From Corynebacterium pseudopelargi (GTDB lineage Bacteria > Actinomycetota > Actinomycetes > Mycobacteriales > Mycobacteriaceae): DNA of 64,000 bases. Each line of letters starts with the position of its first letter. Position 1 is the first letter of the stretch. The position numbers were made by a program, and so were the translations under genes. Where the stretch lies: contig NZ_CP033898.1 in assembly GCF_003814005.1 (NCBI RefSeq), forward strand, positions 1,922,001 to 1,986,000, read 5' to 3'. Below are positions 28,715 through 39,286 of the stretch, piece after piece. The notes under the pieces are model-generated. The model worked only from the letters and a program-made list of their open reading frames with translations, had not been told where the DNA came from and did no database searches.

Positions 28715-30169
28715 CTAAGGTTGCGCGGCTTCTTCTTGCGCTGCTTGCTCTTCTTGCTGTTGCTCTTCTTCTGCCTGCTCTTGCGGCGTAGGTGATGGTG
28801 TGGCCGAGTCACTATCTGCAGCCGCGGCCGAGGATGAAGCAGCCGGCGTGGGCTGGTCTTGCTGCGCGGATCCAATAAAGCTGCGCCCAGCGGCTGAGGC
28901 CGAAAGTTCGCTGCCTTCAGGCAACAGGCGAAGCAGCACCCAAGGAATCATCACCGGCTGCGCCAAGCCCAGGGCCGGGTAGTGTGCATCGCTGATTCTG
29001 TGCCGAAGCCCCGACTCCCCTATGACGTGCGTGCCGTTGATGGTGCGCACCCCAATGGAAGTACCAAAGGTGTGGGCATGGGTGGCCACCGAGGTACCGG
29101 CCAAGGCCACTGCGTGATGAAGCAACTGTTCACTGGATGCATTGAGCACGCCAACGTGATGGGTAAATCCATCCTGTTCCCAGCGCGTTTGAATACATAC
29201 CGGCTGGGCTGCAGGATTGATCCACTCCACGGTGCTTTCTGGTAAATCGATGCTGCGTTGGGCATCGGCACGTTGCGTTAATTCGGTGCGCCCAAGCGTT
29301 TTGAGGTTATTTCCCAAATCGAGCAGGATATCGCGTTGCAGTGGTGTGAGCGCGACTATGCCTTGGGGCAGGCTCAACCAGGCTTGATCTTCTGCCTGCA
29401 AGATATCGCCTTGCCACTGGGGCACCGGCGGAGCTTCGGTGATGGCATTGAGCACATCTTCTGGCGGGCGCCACCTGGCAGTAGCGTGGTCGATATCCAT
29501 GTGCCTTCGTATCACCCTGCCTTCAGGGGTATCTGCCGGTGGCAACAGCAGGCGTTGATTGTGGCTGATAATCCATTCATCGCTGCCGACCGCAGCCAAA
29601 ATCCCTTTGCTTTTTGCCATGCGTGGCACGGTTTCTTGGCCAAGCACCACGTCTTGGACCTCACCGGGGATTCTCGGAATTCCTTCTGTGGGCGTATTGG
29701 CACCTTGGGTGGTGCACAGGCTCCACGATGGCTGTTCTATTGGTGATTCACTTAAAATCCCGGGCGCGTCGATGATGCCCACGGGTGCTGCGATGGGTGT
29801 GTTTTTCAAGATCTGATCGCCTGCTTTAATCGGGTTCGCAGGCTCGCCTACCAGCAGCCTTGCCGATGCCAAATTGGCTACCGGGTGCAACACTTCTTCT
29901 TCGCGCACCAGTAATTGCCCGCTTTTTGCCTTCAGAATCGGCGCATCGCCTGGGTCGGGCTCGGGCTTGAGCCACGCCAAGGCGGCAGATCCTACACAGA
30001 GCAAGATGCTAATGGCTAGGCCTGCGGCCACAGCTTTTCGACGTTTGCCGAGTGGATCATGCAACATGCGCTCGTCGCCAAGCGCTACCCCAAGCTCGAG
30101 CCTTCTGCTTAAAAACTTGTGCCCTGAAACTTGGGCTTTGGTGGTGGGACGCATCGGTGGCTGCGCCAT
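28715..30169 (-). CDS. eccB: Type VII secretion membrane protein EccB
   Basis: Bitopic subunit of the ESX-4 membrane complex, 484 residues. The cytoplasmic start has the family block TKAQVSGHKFLSRRLELGV. One membrane segment follows at about 48-68 (AVAAGLAISILLCVGSAALAW), then a large extracytoplasmic domain. Two cysteines (SLCTTQG and PVCIQTRW) can form the family disulfide. The C-terminal ~50 residues are an acidic Gln/Glu/Ala tail. It has a strong AGGAGG ribosome site and its own ECF-type promoter. Exact 11-mer copy 5 lies in the membrane-proximal coding region. Confidence 0.93.
   Translation of the reverse strand: MAQPPMRPTTKAQVSGHKFLSRRLELGVALGDERMLHDPLGKRRKAVAAGLAISILLCVGSAALAWLKPEPDPGDAPILKAKSGQLLVREEEVLHPVANLASARLLVGEPANPIKAGDQILKNTPIAAPVGIIDAPGILSESPIEQPSWSLCTTQGANTPTEGIPRIPGEVQDVVLGQETVPRMAKSKGILAAVGSDEWIISHNQRLLLPPADTPEGRVIRRHMDIDHATARWRPPEDVLNAITEAPPVPQWQGDILQAEDQAWLSLPQGIVALTPLQRDILLDLGNNLKTLGRTELTQRADAQRSIDLPESTVEWINPAAQPVCIQTRWEQDGFTHHVGVLNASSEQLLHHAVALAGTSVATHAHTFGTSIGVRTINGTHVIGESGLRHRISDAHYPALGLAQPVMIPWVLLRLLPEGSELSASAAGRSFIGSAQQDQPTPAASSSAAAADSDSATPSPTPQEQAEEEQQQEEQAAQEEAAQP
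30033..30043 (+). repeat. GCTTTTCGACG element, copy 5
   Basis: Exact copy on the plus strand, antisense to eccB codons for the basic KRRKAV stretch before its membrane segment. Confidence 0.7.
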
Positions 30170-30210
30170 AGTGGCCTCCTAGTGTTGGAACTTCCCCTCA
30201 CTAGGAATTA

Positions 30211-30237
30211 GACGCAAATACGCTGCCTGCGGTTCCC
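30211..30237 (-). promoter_or_regulatory. ECF-sigma-type promoter of eccB
   Basis: Minus-strand GGGAACCGC, 14 bases, CGTC, then TAAT. The -10 part is 42 bases before the eccB ATG and the -35 lies just beyond the truA stop. Confidence 0.82.
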
Positions 30238-30244
30238 AACTTTT

Positions 30245-31084
30245 TTAATCCAGGCTTCGCACTGCCCTGGTATCCATGGCGCGTTGAGCCAATTCCTCTG
30301 CCGGCGGATAATCCACCTGTACCAAGCTCAAGCCCTTGGCTGGGGCTACCGGCACGTTATTTGAGCGGCTGGTTTGGCTCAGCAGTGAACGAGTAAATGC
30401 ATCATCGCGGCGGCCTTCGCCAACCACCAGGCAGGCGCCTACCAAGGAGCGCACCATGGACCAACAAAAGGCATCGGCCTGTACCCGCGCCTCGTAGAGC
30501 TGCGGTTCTTCCTCGGTGGAAATATCGTGCCAGGTAAATGCCTGCAGCTCGCGGATGGTGGTGGCACCGTCGCGGTGTTTACAAAAAGCGGCAAAATCGT
30601 GCAGCCCGATCAGTGCTTGTGCTGCATCATTCATGCGCTGGAGATCCACCGGCTTGGCCCAGGTGGCCGTATCAACCGCCCTGGTAGGCAAGGCGCCGCG
30701 GGGGTGGGTGGTGATGCGATAGCGGTAGTGGCGCGCCAGGGCAGAAAAGCGCGCGTCGAAGCCCTTAGGGGCGAATTCGCAGCGGTGGATGCGCACGTCT
30801 TCGGGCAACAGGCGCGCGAGCCTTCGCACAAGCCTCCTCGGATCGCCGTCGATGCTTCGAGTATCCAAGGCACTTGCTGGAACGTCGAAGTGCGCCACCT
30901 GCCCGGTGGCGTGTACCCCTGCATCGGTTCTTCCTGCCACGCTGAGTGCAATGGGTTCGCGCAGGATCAATTGGAGTGCATCTTCGAGCACTCTTTGGAC
31001 TGTTCTTAGATCTTGGTTGCCTTGGCGTGCCCAGCCATGAAAATTGCTGCCATCATAGGCAAGGTCGATGCGGATCCTAGGCAT
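30245..31084 (-). CDS. truA: tRNA pseudouridine(38-40) synthase TruA
   Basis: Modifies U38-U40 in the anticodon arm of many tRNAs, 279 residues. The catalytic aspartate is in [20 protein letters not shown] near residue 54. The N-terminal [14 protein letters not shown] and the C-terminal [17 protein letters not shown] are family blocks. It overlaps the end of the upstream membrane-protein gene by 8 bases. The order rplQ-truA-eccB is the same as in M. tuberculosis, apart from the inserted membrane gene. Confidence 0.96.
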   Translation of the reverse strand: MPRIRIDLAYDGSNFHGWARQGNQDLRTVQRVLEDALQLILREPIALSVAGRTDAGVHATGQVAHFDVPASALDTRSIDGDPRRLVRRLARLLPEDVRIHRCEFAPKGFDARFSALARHYRYRITTHPRGALPTRAVDTATWAKPVDLQRMNDAAQALIGLHDFAAFCKHRDGATTIRELQAFTWHDISTEEEPQLYEARVQADAFCWSMVRSLVGACLVVGEGRRDDAFTRSLLSQTSRSNNVPVAPAKGLSLVQVDYPPAEELAQRAMDTRAVRSLD

Positions 31085-31811
31085 GCGTCCCCGCTGTTGC
31101 TGCCTTGGGGCGGGCGTGCTGGATTAGGGCGCTGGCAAAAAGCAGCATCCACAGTGCACCGCTATCTACGGCGATGTGTTGGAAAAGGCCAAATGAGGCT
31201 GGCGCTGGGCTAAGCACGAAGAAGAGATAGCCGCCTACAGAAATCACCAGCACGATCAAGGTGATAATGGCCTGGGGTTTGTTTAATAAAGGCTTGGAGG
31301 CCTGCTTGAGCAGCGGCTCATAGCGCAGCGCAATGATGGCGTTGCTGAGCATGACTACCCATAGGGCAATGCACCCTACGCCGAAGGCGAGTTGGTGTGC
31401 GATCACGCTATCGCCCACATCGAGCATGGCGCTTAAGATCAGGCAGATACCCACGATAGCCAGGCCGAAGGCGCTGATCAGCGCGCCACGATAGGGCGGG
31501 GTTTTCGCGGCCGCTCCCCGGTGGTCTACACCGATGGCACGTAGTGCCGTCGCACTAAGCAGGAGTAGAAGGCCTGCGAATTGGAAGCCGATGATGTAGA
31601 AGATGTGCCCTGGGCTGCATACTGCTCGCGGCATGGTCACATCGAAGAGCACTTCGCATTCGCGTGCGCCTAAGTCGCTGATGTACATGGTGTCTGGCAG
31701 ATAGGTGCCATCCCACATGAGCATGGCAATGAATTGGCCAAGCCAGAGCAGTGCTACCGCCGGCAAGATGGCGAAGCCTGCTACGGAGAGCTTGTTGCGG
31801 TTTTTAAACAC
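31077..31811 (-). CDS. DUF998-like membrane protein
   Basis: Integral membrane protein of 244 residues with about six hydrophobic segments. Features such as [12 protein letters not shown] after the first segment and [16 protein letters not shown] in the middle fit the DUF998 group of unknown function. Start is a GTG at 31811 with AAGGAA upstream. It overlaps truA by 8 bases and is separated from rplQ by a terminator, so it probably heads a truA transcript. Confidence 0.8.
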   Translation of the reverse strand: MFKNRNKLSVAGFAILPAVALLWLGQFIAMLMWDGTYLPDTMYISDLGARECEVLFDVTMPRAVCSPGHIFYIIGFQFAGLLLLLSATALRAIGVDHRGAAAKTPPYRGALISAFGLAIVGICLILSAMLDVGDSVIAHQLAFGVGCIALWVVMLSNAIIALRYEPLLKQASKPLLNKPQAIITLIVLVISVGGYLFFVLSPAPASFGLFQHIAVDSGALWMLLFASALIQHARPKAATAGTHA

Positions 31812-31865
31812 GGCCTATTCCTTTGCATCGCGTGTGCGGTGGTGCAGTCTGGGTTGAGCATAGCC

Positions 31866-31900
31866 AAAAAACGGGCCGAAGCGTATCTGCTTCGGCCCGT
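31866..31900 (-). terminator. Terminator of the rpsM-rplQ operon
   Basis: ACGGGCCGAAGC pairs with GCTTCGGCCCGT around a 6-base loop; on the minus strand it is followed by a T-run. It lies 20 bases after the rplQ stop. Confidence 0.9.
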
Positions 31901-31919
31901 GTAAGTAAAGGAAAGAGGT

Positions 31920-32426
31920 TTAGTTCTCTTCTTCCTTAGCCTCGGTCTCGGTTGCTTCTGCCTCGGTGGCTTCTGCAGCGTTGTCCTCGGTGTTCTCCTC
32001 AGCCTGTGCTTCTTCGGCCTGCTTGGAAGCAGCGGCGCGAGCAGCACGGTTGGCCTCGTTGGAGACGGTCTCTTCGAGCACCAGGGAGATCTGGCTCATG
32101 GGAGCGTTGTCGCCCTTGCGGTTCTCGAGCTTGACGATGCGGGTGTAGCCACCCTCGCGGCCCTCGAACTGGGGTGCAAGGTTGTCAAAGAGGTGCTTGA
32201 CGATCTCTTTGTTGTTGACCAGCTTGAGCACGTTGCGGCGGTCGGCGATGGTGCCGGACTTTGCCTTGGTGATCAGCTTTTCTGCGTAAGGACGCAGCAT
32301 CTTAGCCTTGGCATCGGTGGTCTTGATGGCACCGTGCTCGAACAGTTGTGCCGCGAGGTTGGACAGAATGTGCTTCTGGTGGCTCGCGGAACCGCCGAGG
32401 CGGGCGCCCTTCTTAGGGGTAGGCAT
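31920..32426 (-). CDS. rplQ: 50S ribosomal protein L17
   Basis: Large-subunit protein near the exit tunnel, 168 residues. The core ([20 protein letters not shown] to [15 protein letters not shown]) is about 120 residues. The last ~45 residues are an acidic Glu/Ala tail, a corynebacterial extension. It is the last gene of rpsM-rpsK-rpsD-rpoA-rplQ. Confidence 0.97.
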   Translation of the reverse strand: MPTPKKGARLGGSASHQKHILSNLAAQLFEHGAIKTTDAKAKMLRPYAEKLITKAKSGTIADRRNVLKLVNNKEIVKHLFDNLAPQFEGREGGYTRIVKLENRKGDNAPMSQISLVLEETVSNEANRAARAAASKQAEEAQAEENTEDNAAEATEAEATETEAKEEEN

Positions 32427-32491
32427 AGTGTTCTCCTCGTAAACGGATGTTGTGAGCGCGTTGGGTCACAGGTGGTGACCCGTGGGGGCTT

Positions 32492-33508
32492 TTACTCGGA
32501 ATCTTCCGGGTCCGTGTCCACGTAATCGCCGGTAGCGGCGTCGTAGCCTTCAAGCTGAGTGGGGTCGAAATCCTCAGGGGTGTCCTTGAGGCTCAGGCCC
32601 AAACCGGCGAGCTTGATCTTGACCTCGTTGATCGACTTCTGGCCGAAGTTGCGGATGTCCAGCAGGTCCGATTCGGTGCACTCTGCGAGCTCACCAACGG
32701 TGTGGATATCTTGACGCTTCAGGCAGTTGTAGGAACGAACAGAGAAGTTCAGGTCCTCGATCGGAGTGCCGTAGGCAGCGATGTATTCGGTCTCCTGCGG
32801 GGAGGGGCCGATTTCGATGCCTTCGGCTGCAGTGTTGAGTTCGCGTGCCAAACCGAAGAGTTCCACCAGGGTCTTGCCTGCCGACGCAAGGGCGTCGCGG
32901 GGAGCCATGGAGTTCTTGGTTTCCACGTCGATGATCAGCTTGTCAAAGTCGGTGCGCTGCTCAACACGAGTAGCCTCGACCTTGTAGCTCACCTTCAGCA
33001 CCGGGGAGTAGATCTGATCCACGGGGATGCGGCCGATTTCGCTGGTACCGGAGTACAGCGTTGCCGGAACATAACCGCGGCCACGCTCCACAATCATCTC
33101 GATCTCAAGGCTGCCCTGCTCGTTGAGGGAAGCGATATGGAGATCGGGGTTGTGGATCTCAACACCTGCTGGGGGCTCGATGGTGCCTGCGGTCACTTCG
33201 CCTGGGCCTTCGGCACGCAGGTACATCACGACCGGCTCATCGGAGTCGGAGGACAGCACCAATCCCTTGATGTTCAAGATGATGTCGGAAACATCTTCCT
33301 TCACACCGTTGATGGTGGTGAACTCGTGCAGCACGCCGTCGATCTTCACGCTGGTGACAGCGGCACCAGGGATAGAAGAAAGCAGGGTGCGGCGCAGCGA
33401 GTTGCCGAGGGTGTAGCCAAAGCCCGGCTCGAGCGGCTCAATGATGAACCGGGAACGAGCGGAATCCACATACTCTTCGGTGAGAGTAGGGCGTTGAGAA
33501 ATGAGCAT
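32492..33508 (-). CDS. rpoA: RNA polymerase subunit alpha
   Basis: Alpha subunit of RNA polymerase, 338 residues. The N-terminal assembly domain has the block [22 protein letters not shown]. The C-terminal DNA- and activator-binding domain has [22 protein letters not shown] short acidic tail ends the chain. The ATG at 33508 starts [11 protein letters not shown] like relatives and has AGGAGAG upstream; the frame remains open to 33604 without family similarity. It lies between rpsD and rplQ. Confidence 0.98.
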   Translation of the reverse strand: MLISQRPTLTEEYVDSARSRFIIEPLEPGFGYTLGNSLRRTLLSSIPGAAVTSVKIDGVLHEFTTINGVKEDVSDIILNIKGLVLSSDSDEPVVMYLRAEGPGEVTAGTIEPPAGVEIHNPDLHIASLNEQGSLEIEMIVERGRGYVPATLYSGTSEIGRIPVDQIYSPVLKVSYKVEATRVEQRTDFDKLIIDVETKNSMAPRDALASAGKTLVELFGLARELNTAAEGIEIGPSPQETEYIAAYGTPIEDLNFSVRSYNCLKRQDIHTVGELAECTESDLLDIRNFGQKSINEVKIKLAGLGLSLKDTPEDFDPTQLEGYDAATGDYVDTDPEDSE

Positions 33509-33613
33509 GAAGAGGACTCTCCTTGAGGTGACGACCGCTATTTGACGTCTGTGGACGGAAAGGAAAATTCGAGTGGCAGTAAACGCGTGGTGCAGGTGCA
33601 CCACATGGTGCGA

Positions 33614-34219
33614 TTACTTCGAGTAAAGCTCGACGATGAGCTGCTCTTGCAGCGGAACGTCGATCTGAGCGCGCTCGGGCAACTGGTGCACGAGGATGCG
33701 CAGGTTAGCCGGCACGACCTGCAACCATGCAGGAACGACGGCGTCGACCAGGTTCTCCTGAGCCTCTTCGAACCACAGCATCTTCTGCGACTTGTCGCGA
33801 ACATCGATGATGTCGTACTGGGAGACACGGTAGGAAGGAACGTTAACCTTCTTGCCGTTGACCAGGAAGTGGCCGTGGGACACGAGCTGACGTGCCTGGC
33901 GGCGGGTGCGTGCAAGACCTGCACGGTAGATCACGTTGTCCAGGCGAGACTCGAGCAGAATTACCAGGTTGTCACCGGTCTTGCCGGGCAGGCGGTTAGC
34001 TTCTGCGTAGTAACGGCGGAACTGCTTTTCCAGAACGCCGTAGGTGAAACGAGCCTTCTGCTTCTCTTGGAGCTGCAGGAGGTACTCAGACTCTTTGATG
34101 CGAGCGCGGCCGGCCTGCCCCGGAGGGTAAGGACGACGCTCGAATGCCATGTCTCCGCCGACAAGGTCGACGCGGAGGCGGCGGGACTTACGGGTTGCTG
34201 GGCCGGTATAACGAGCCAT
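33614..34219 (-). CDS. rpsD: 30S ribosomal protein S4
   Basis: Primary 16S rRNA-binding protein that nucleates the small-subunit body, 201 residues. Family features: ARYTGPATRKSRRLRVDL at the start, the S4 RNA-binding domain ESRLDNVIYRAGLARTRRQA, then LVSHGHFLVNGKKVNVPSYRV. It is 20 bases after rpsK and about 105 bases before rpoA. Confidence 0.98.
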   Translation of the reverse strand: MARYTGPATRKSRRLRVDLVGGDMAFERRPYPPGQAGRARIKESEYLLQLQEKQKARFTYGVLEKQFRRYYAEANRLPGKTGDNLVILLESRLDNVIYRAGLARTRRQARQLVSHGHFLVNGKKVNVPSYRVSQYDIIDVRDKSQKMLWFEEAQENLVDAVVPAWLQVVPANLRILVHQLPERAQIDVPLQEQLIVELYSK

Positions 34220-34239
34220 AGTAAGTTACCTTTCCTTTC

Positions 34240-34644
34240 TTAAACGCGACGACGCTTCGGCGGACGGCAGCCATTGAAGGGCTGAGGGGTGACGTCGGTG
34301 ATCGACGAAACCTCAAGGCCGGCAGCCTGCAGAGAACGGATAGCGGTTTCGCGGCCCGAGCCCGGACCCTTAACGAAAACGTCAACCTTCTTCATTCCGT
34401 GGTCCATTGCCTTGCGGGCAGCGTTCTCAGCAGCAAGCTGTGCAGCGAACGGGGTGGACTTGCGGGAGCCCTTGAAGCCAACGTGGCCGGAGGACGCCCA
34501 GGAGATCACAGCACCATTAGGGTCCGTGATGGACACGATGGTGTTGTTGAAGGTGGACTTGATGTATGCGTGGCCCTGAGCCACGTTCTTCTTTACGACG
34601 CGACGGCCGGTACGGCGTGCGCCACTACGTGCTTTTGGAGGCAT
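34240..34644 (-). CDS. rpsK: 30S ribosomal protein S11
   Basis: Platform protein of the small subunit, 134 residues, full length. Blocks [36 protein letters not shown] and the C-terminal [18 protein letters not shown] are diagnostic. It starts 3 bases after rpsM. Confidence 0.98.
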   Translation of the reverse strand: MPPKARSGARRTGRRVVKKNVAQGHAYIKSTFNNTIVSITDPNGAVISWASSGHVGFKGSRKSTPFAAQLAAENAARKAMDHGMKKVDVFVKGPGSGRETAIRSLQAAGLEVSSITDVTPQPFNGCRPPKRRRV

Positions 34645-34647
34645 GAA

Positions 34648-35016
34648 TTACTTCTTCTTTCCGGCGATCGTCTTCTTCGGGCCCTTGCGCGTGCGGGCGT
34701 TGGTCTTGGTGCGCTGACCGCGAACGGGCAGACCACGACGGTGGCGCAGACCCTGGTAGGAACCAATTTCGATCTTGCGACGAATATCAGCCTGTACCTG
34801 GCGGCGGAGGTCACCCTCAACCTTCCAGGTTGCTTCGATAACGTCACGAAGAGCAGAAAGCTGCTCATCGCTCAAGTTGTCGGTGCGCAGGTCCGGGGAA
34901 ATGCCGGTCTCTTCAAGCAAGGTGGCGGCACGGGCGGGGCCGATGCCGTAGATGTAAGTGAGTGCAACCTCCATGCGCTTATTGCGCGGGAGGTCAACTC
35001 CAGCTAGACGTGCCAT
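34648..35016 (-). CDS. rpsM: 30S ribosomal protein S13
   Basis: Head protein that contacts the P-site tRNA and the large subunit, 122 residues. It has [20 protein letters not shown] at the start, [20 protein letters not shown] and a basic tail. No rpmJ (L36) gene lies between infA and rpsM; in corynebacteria it is elsewhere. The 195 bases upstream contain no other gene. Confidence 0.98.
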   Translation of the reverse strand: MARLAGVDLPRNKRMEVALTYIYGIGPARAATLLEETGISPDLRTDNLSDEQLSALRDVIEATWKVEGDLRRQVQADIRRKIEIGSYQGLRHRRGLPVRGQRTKTNARTRKGPKKTIAGKKK

Positions 35017-35211
35017 GTGGCAGTACCTTTCCGGTTGTTACGGTGGTTTTCTCCATACTCGCCCTCGCACATGGCATACGCTTTGCCCGGTCGGCGCCGG
35101 ACGATGGGTATGCACGTCATACGAGGCTCCAGCCACCGTCGCTGGAGGTATCCATCACTCACGCTGCTAGAACAGCGGCGCGGTTTGAGAGTATGAAGGC
35201 TGAAATATTGC

Positions 35212-35430
35212 TTATTTGTAGCGGTAAACGATGCGACCTCGGTTGAGGTCATAAGGTGAAAGCTCCACTACAACGCGATCCTCGGGGAGGATGCGGATAT
35301 AGTGCTGGCGCATCTTGCCACTGATATGAGCGAGCACCTTGTGCCCGTTGTCGAGCTCGACGCGGAACATTGCATTAGGCAAAGGCTCGATAATTCGACC
35401 CTCAACCTCGATTGCGCCTTCCTTAGCCAT
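35212..35430 (-). CDS. infA: Translation initiation factor IF-1
   Basis: Small OB-fold factor that occupies the ribosomal A site during initiation, 72 residues, the exact family length. It reads [20 protein letters not shown] and ends [11 protein letters not shown]. The ATG at 35430 is preferred over the upstream frame to 35475 because the protein then matches every IF-1. It precedes the rpsM-rplQ operon by 195 bases. Confidence 0.97.
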   Translation of the reverse strand: MAKEGAIEVEGRIIEPLPNAMFRVELDNGHKVLAHISGKMRQHYIRILPEDRVVVELSPYDLNRGRIVYRYK

Positions 35431-35566
35431 AGCCTCCACTTTCCTGAGACTCTTGCCAGCATTATTGCTGCTCAAAAGCCTGAATGTTTGGAATGTTTAC
35501 CTTGGCGTGGCACATAAGTGCACACACCAACGTTCCACACTACACACAAGCTGCGAAAATACCAAA

Positions 35567-35598
35567 CGCTCCTGCCACGGCTCGGCGTGGCAGGAGCG
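35567..35598 (-). terminator. Hairpin after the L,D-transpeptidase gene
   Basis: A 13-base-pair stem (CGCTCCTGCCACG with CGTGGCAGGAGCG) with a 6-base loop, followed on the minus strand by TTTGGTATTTT. It is placed 19 bases after the stop of the transpeptidase. Confidence 0.75.
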
Positions 35599-35616
35599 AT
35601 CGGAACTGATATTGCG

Positions 35617-36396
35617 CTAGAACACGTACACCATATCGCCGTTTTGAAGGGTATCGAAGTACTTCACGGAATCGTCGTGGCGCAGGTGGATGCAGCCATG
35701 CGACATCACATTCGGATCGCCCTCATGGAAGGCAATGCCGTTGTTGGTGAAGTACACGGCATTCGGCATCGGAGCGTTGTTGAACTCGCGAGACACCTCA
35801 TCTTTGACCTTGCGGTTGACGATGTGGCGTCCGGTGGGGGTTTCATAGCCCGCACGGCCACTCGAGATTGGCACCGGACCATAGGTGATCTTGCCGTCTT
35901 CTTGCAGCCAGGATTCCTGCTTGGCTAGGTCGATGCAGGCATCAGCCTCTTTGGGGCAGGGGTTTTCCGGGGTTACGGGCTCTACCTGGCGCGGTGCCGG
36001 TGCAGGCACGGTGCGCTCGGCGATCAGGCCTGGGAAGAAGGCCTCGACGGTGGAGTCGATGGCGATCAGGGTTTGCTCGCGAAGCTCAACCGGAAGCACC
36101 TCGGCCTGCTGGCGCAGTGTTTCGCGCAGCTGCCATGCACCATCGCGGGTTTGCTGGCCGAACTGCTGCAGGCTGTCGTTGATGCGCTGGTTGAGTTGCT
36201 CTGCCGGCTGGGTAACGGTGCCGGGCAGTTGGATGAGCTGATCCAGGCTAGAAGGCAGCTTCAGCGAGCCGAAATCCTGTGCGTTGGCCGGTTGCTGGGC
36301 AGCAACCAGGGCGACGGTGGCGGCGGTGGTGCCAACTACTGCGGCGGCACGACGGCGCAGCGGGGACTTCTTTGCGTGGCGAGGCTTGTATGACAT
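35617..36396 (-). CDS. Secreted L,D-transpeptidase (YkuD domain)
   Basis: Cell-wall enzyme that forms 3-3 crosslinks in peptidoglycan, 259 residues. An N-terminal export signal (basic RRRAAAVVGTTAATVALVAA, cut near ANAQDF) is followed by a helical region to about residue 130 and the catalytic YkuD domain. The active site is complete: GIAFHEGD and then SHGCIHLRHDD with the nucleophilic Cys. The ATG at 36396 is preferred to 36468 because TATAGT lies 7 bases before it, a leaderless arrangement, and because the signal peptide then begins properly. Confidence 0.92.
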   Translation of the reverse strand: MSYKPRHAKKSPLRRRAAAVVGTTAATVALVAAQQPANAQDFGSLKLPSSLDQLIQLPGTVTQPAEQLNQRINDSLQQFGQQTRDGAWQLRETLRQQAEVLPVELREQTLIAIDSTVEAFFPGLIAERTVPAPAPRQVEPVTPENPCPKEADACIDLAKQESWLQEDGKITYGPVPISSGRAGYETPTGRHIVNRKVKDEVSREFNNAPMPNAVYFTNNGIAFHEGDPNVMSHGCIHLRHDDSVKYFDTLQNGDMVYVF

Positions 36397-36403
36397 GGCA
36401 GCT

Positions 36404-36409
36404 ACTATA
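36404..36409 (-). promoter_or_regulatory. -10 box of a probable leaderless promoter (L,D-transpeptidase)
   Basis: TATAGT on the minus strand, 7 bases before the ATG at 36396, with no ribosome site between. Confidence 0.65.
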
Positions 36410-36528
36410 AACCCTTCTTGAACAAAATCGCGCATCCTTGCACGAATGTCTCGCGTTGTTTCCATCACCTAAATGATGCGACTTTCATAAATCTATCGAA
36501 AAAGCGCCAGGTGACGTTACATCTTTTT

Positions 36529-37335
36529 TTAGGCTCTCATCGTTTTTCGTGGCGTGAGAATACGCGGGCCCTGATCAGTGGCAGCAACGGTGTGCTCCCA
36601 GTGCGCGGCATAGGAATCATCTTCGGTGACTACCGTCCACTCATCTTCGAGCACATAGGAATCGACGGATCCGAGGGTGAGCATGGGTTCGATAGCGAGT
36701 ACGGAACCTGCCTGAATGATTGGGCCTTTGCCCGGCTTGCCTTCATTTTCCAAGTAGGGATCTTCGTGCATCGTGCGCCCGATGCCGTGTCCGCCGTAGC
36801 CATCGACGATTCCCAATGCCACACCAAAGCGTTGCTCCGCTGCGCGCGTCGCCTGTTCGAGGGCATGGGAGACGTCGCTAAGCCTATTGCCAGGAACCAT
36901 AGCCTTCAGGCCTTCATAGAGCACAAACTCAGTGGCCTTGTTTAAGGCTTGGACGTCGTGGTCGAGCTCGCCAATGCCGAAACTGCACGCTGAATCGCCC
37001 ACCCAGCCTTCGAAGGTGGCGCCGCAGTCGATGGAGACCAGATCGCCTTCTTTGAGGATCTTGCGGCTATTGGGGATGCCGTGAACGATCTCCTCATTGA
37101 TCGATGCGCAAACAGAGGCCGGGAAGCCCTGGTAGCCCAAGAAAGTGGGAGTGGCACCGTGGGAGCGGATGACCTCTTCGGCAATACGGTCAAGATCAAG
37201 GGTGCTCATGCCAGCGGTTGCGGCTTCACGCACCGCATCCAAGGCCTCGCCTACGATCCGGCCAGCGGCCTCCATGGCGTCGAGTTCGCCTGGGGTTTTG
37301 GCGGGGATGGTTTTGCGTTTTCTTCTAAAAGCCAT
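36529..37335 (-). CDS. map: Methionine aminopeptidase, type I
   Basis: Removes the initiator methionine from new proteins, 268 residues. Metal ligands are in [20 protein letters not shown] (two Asp), [15 protein letters not shown] (His), [11 protein letters not shown] (Glu) and HWEHTVAAT (Glu). The family His of VHGIPN is present. The ATG at 37335 has GAGGAA upstream; 13 further codons in frame have no support. It follows adk by about 80 bases in the secY-adk-map cluster. Confidence 0.97.
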   Translation of the reverse strand: MAFRRKRKTIPAKTPGELDAMEAAGRIVGEALDAVREAATAGMSTLDLDRIAEEVIRSHGATPTFLGYQGFPASVCASINEEIVHGIPNSRKILKEGDLVSIDCGATFEGWVGDSACSFGIGELDHDVQALNKATEFVLYEGLKAMVPGNRLSDVSHALEQATRAAEQRFGVALGIVDGYGGHGIGRTMHEDPYLENEGKPGKGPIIQAGSVLAIEPMLTLGSVDSYVLEDEWTVVTEDDSYAAHWEHTVAATDQGPRILTPRKTMRA

Positions 37336-37415
37336 GGGCTTTCCTCTTATACGTTGTGGAGCAATGAGAAACACCGGGGCAGCCTTGCCGCACCCGGTGT
37401 TGAAATTTTTTGGTG

Positions 37416-37961
37416 TTAGCTCTGAAGAGCCTCGAGGGTGCGTGCGTTGATTTCTTCCACGCTACCTTCGGCGGTGATGTTGATGATCTGATCGCCGTAG
37501 TAATCAATCAACGGGGCAGTTTCAGATCGATACACCTCAAGGCGGGTGCGGATGGTGTCTTCATTATCATCGGCACGGCCGCGGCCAAGCATGCGCTCTA
37601 CCACCACGTCCTCGGAGACCTGGAAGTTGATTACGCCGTCGAGCTTGGTGCCGAACTCTTCAAGGAAACCGTTGAGGATATCGGCCTGTTCCACGGTGCG
37701 CGGGAAGCCATCGAGGAGGAAGCCATTGTTGGCGTCTTCTTCTTGCAGGCGAGCCTTGACCATGCGCGCGGTGACGTCGGTAGGCACGAGCTTGCCGGCG
37801 TCGATGTACTCCTGAGCTTCCTTACCCAGGTCGGTGCCTTCGCCGATGTTGGCGCGGAAGAGATCACCGGTGGAGATGTGGGGGATGCCGAGCTTTTCGC
37901 TCAGGATCACCGCTTGAGTGCCTTTACCAGCACCGGGAGGGCCAAGGAGTACCAGACGCAT
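37416..37961 (-). CDS. adk: Adenylate kinase
   Basis: Converts ATP and AMP to two ADP, 181 residues, the short form with a reduced lid. The P-loop is [16 protein letters not shown], the AMP-binding part [12 protein letters not shown], and the NMP motif [12 protein letters not shown]. The ATG overlaps the secY stop by one base (TAATG), so translation is coupled. Confidence 0.98.
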   Translation of the reverse strand: MRLVLLGPPGAGKGTQAVILSEKLGIPHISTGDLFRANIGEGTDLGKEAQEYIDAGKLVPTDVTARMVKARLQEEDANNGFLLDGFPRTVEQADILNGFLEEFGTKLDGVINFQVSEDVVVERMLGRGRADDNEDTIRTRLEVYRSETAPLIDYYGDQIINITAEGSVEEINARTLEALQS

Positions 37962-39286
37962 TATTTCAACAATCCTTCGTAGTTACTTTGCAGCAGTTGC
38001 GATTCGATCTGCTTGACGGTGGTCAGTGCCACGGACACCATAATCAAGATGGCCGTACCACCGAATGGCGTTGCACCAGTGGCGCCGCCACCGCTCACAC
38101 CTAAATCTAGCGCGATGTTTGGTAGCACCGCGATAAAGCCCAGGTAGAGCGCGCCCACAAACAGCAGACGATTCATCACATATCCAAGGTACTCGGCTGT
38201 GGGGCGTCCTGGGCGAATTCCAGGGATAAAGCCGCCGTATTTCTTCATGTTCTCGGCCTGCTCGTTCGGGTCGTATTGCACCGAAACGTAGAAGTAGGAG
38301 AAGAAGATGATCAGCACGAAGTACATCACGATGTACTGCCAGGAGCTGGGCTGTTGGAGGTGAGCGATCACGTTGCGCTGCCACCAGCTATCAGAAACCT
38401 CGGCGCTGCCGGAGTTGATGATCTGGGTGATCAGCACAGGCATGTAGATCAAAGAGGAGGCGAAGATCACGGGGATCACGCCGGCCTGGTTCACCTTCAG
38501 CGGCAGGTAGGTAGAAGAGCCACCGTACTGGCGTCGGCCAACCATGCGCTTGGCGTACTGCACCGGGATGCGGCGCTGGCCTTGCTCAACAAAGACCACG
38601 CCGATCACCAGCAAGATCACAGCGGCCAGCACAACACCGAAGACCACGCCACCGGAGCTGTTGAGGATATTGGCGCCATCAGAAGGCAGGCGCGTAGCAA
38701 TGCCGGCGAAGATCAGCAGCGACATGCCGTTGCCCACACCGCGCTCGGTGATGATCTCACCGAGCCACATGACCAAGATGGCACCGGCGGTCATGGTGGT
38801 GACCAGCACCACCAAGGTCCACACCGAGGCGTCGTCGACAAGCACCTGCACGCCTGCGCCGAGGAGCTGCTGGCGATCTGCAAGGGCCACAATGCCGGCG
38901 GATTGCAGCAGTGCTAGTGCCAAGGTGAGGTAGCGGGTGTACTGGTCCATCTTGGCCTGACCCGATTGCCCCTCCTTTTTCAGCTCCTCAAATTTAGGAA
39001 TCACCACGGTGAGCAACTGCACGATAATCGACGCGGTGATGTAGGGCATCACACCAATGGCGAAGATAGAAAGCTGCAGCAGCGCACCGCCGGAGAAGAG
39101 ATTGATCAGCGAATAAACGCTTGAGGAGTCGGCGGTGAGGTCACGCAGCCTTCCACTGATGCTTGCGTAGTCCACGCCTGGGGAAGGGATCTGGGCACCA
39201 ATTCGATACAGCACGATCAAAGCGATGCTGATCAGAATCTTCTTGCGCAGATCCGCGTCCCGGAATGCCTGAGTAATGGCGGACAC
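37961..39286 (-). CDS. secY: Protein translocase subunit SecY
   Basis: Central channel of the Sec translocon, 441 residues with ten membrane segments. Family blocks are [31 protein letters not shown], and [12 protein letters not shown]. It opens the secY-adk-map group. In most bacteria secY follows rplO directly; here rplO lies 6.6 kb away, with the formate dehydrogenase and other genes inserted. Confidence 0.98.
   Translation of the reverse strand: MSAITQAFRDADLRKKILISIALIVLYRIGAQIPSPGVDYASISGRLRDLTADSSSVYSLINLFSGGALLQLSIFAIGVMPYITASIIVQLLTVVIPKFEELKKEGQSGQAKMDQYTRYLTLALALLQSAGIVALADRQQLLGAGVQVLVDDASVWTLVVLVTTMTAGAILVMWLGEIITERGVGNGMSLLIFAGIATRLPSDGANILNSSGGVVFGVVLAAVILLVIGVVFVEQGQRRIPVQYAKRMVGRRQYGGSSTYLPLKVNQAGVIPVIFASSLIYMPVLITQIINSGSAEVSDSWWQRNVIAHLQQPSSWQYIVMYFVLIIFFSYFYVSVQYDPNEQAENMKKYGGFIPGIRPGRPTAEYLGYVMNRLLFVGALYLGFIAVLPNIALDLGVSGGGATGATPFGGTAILIMVSVALTTVKQIESQLLQSNYEGLLK

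Noticed and set aside
35017..35211. Possible rpmJ (L36) gene between infA and rpsM.
   Set aside because: No frame gives the short Cys/His-containing L36 sequence; the gene must be elsewhere.
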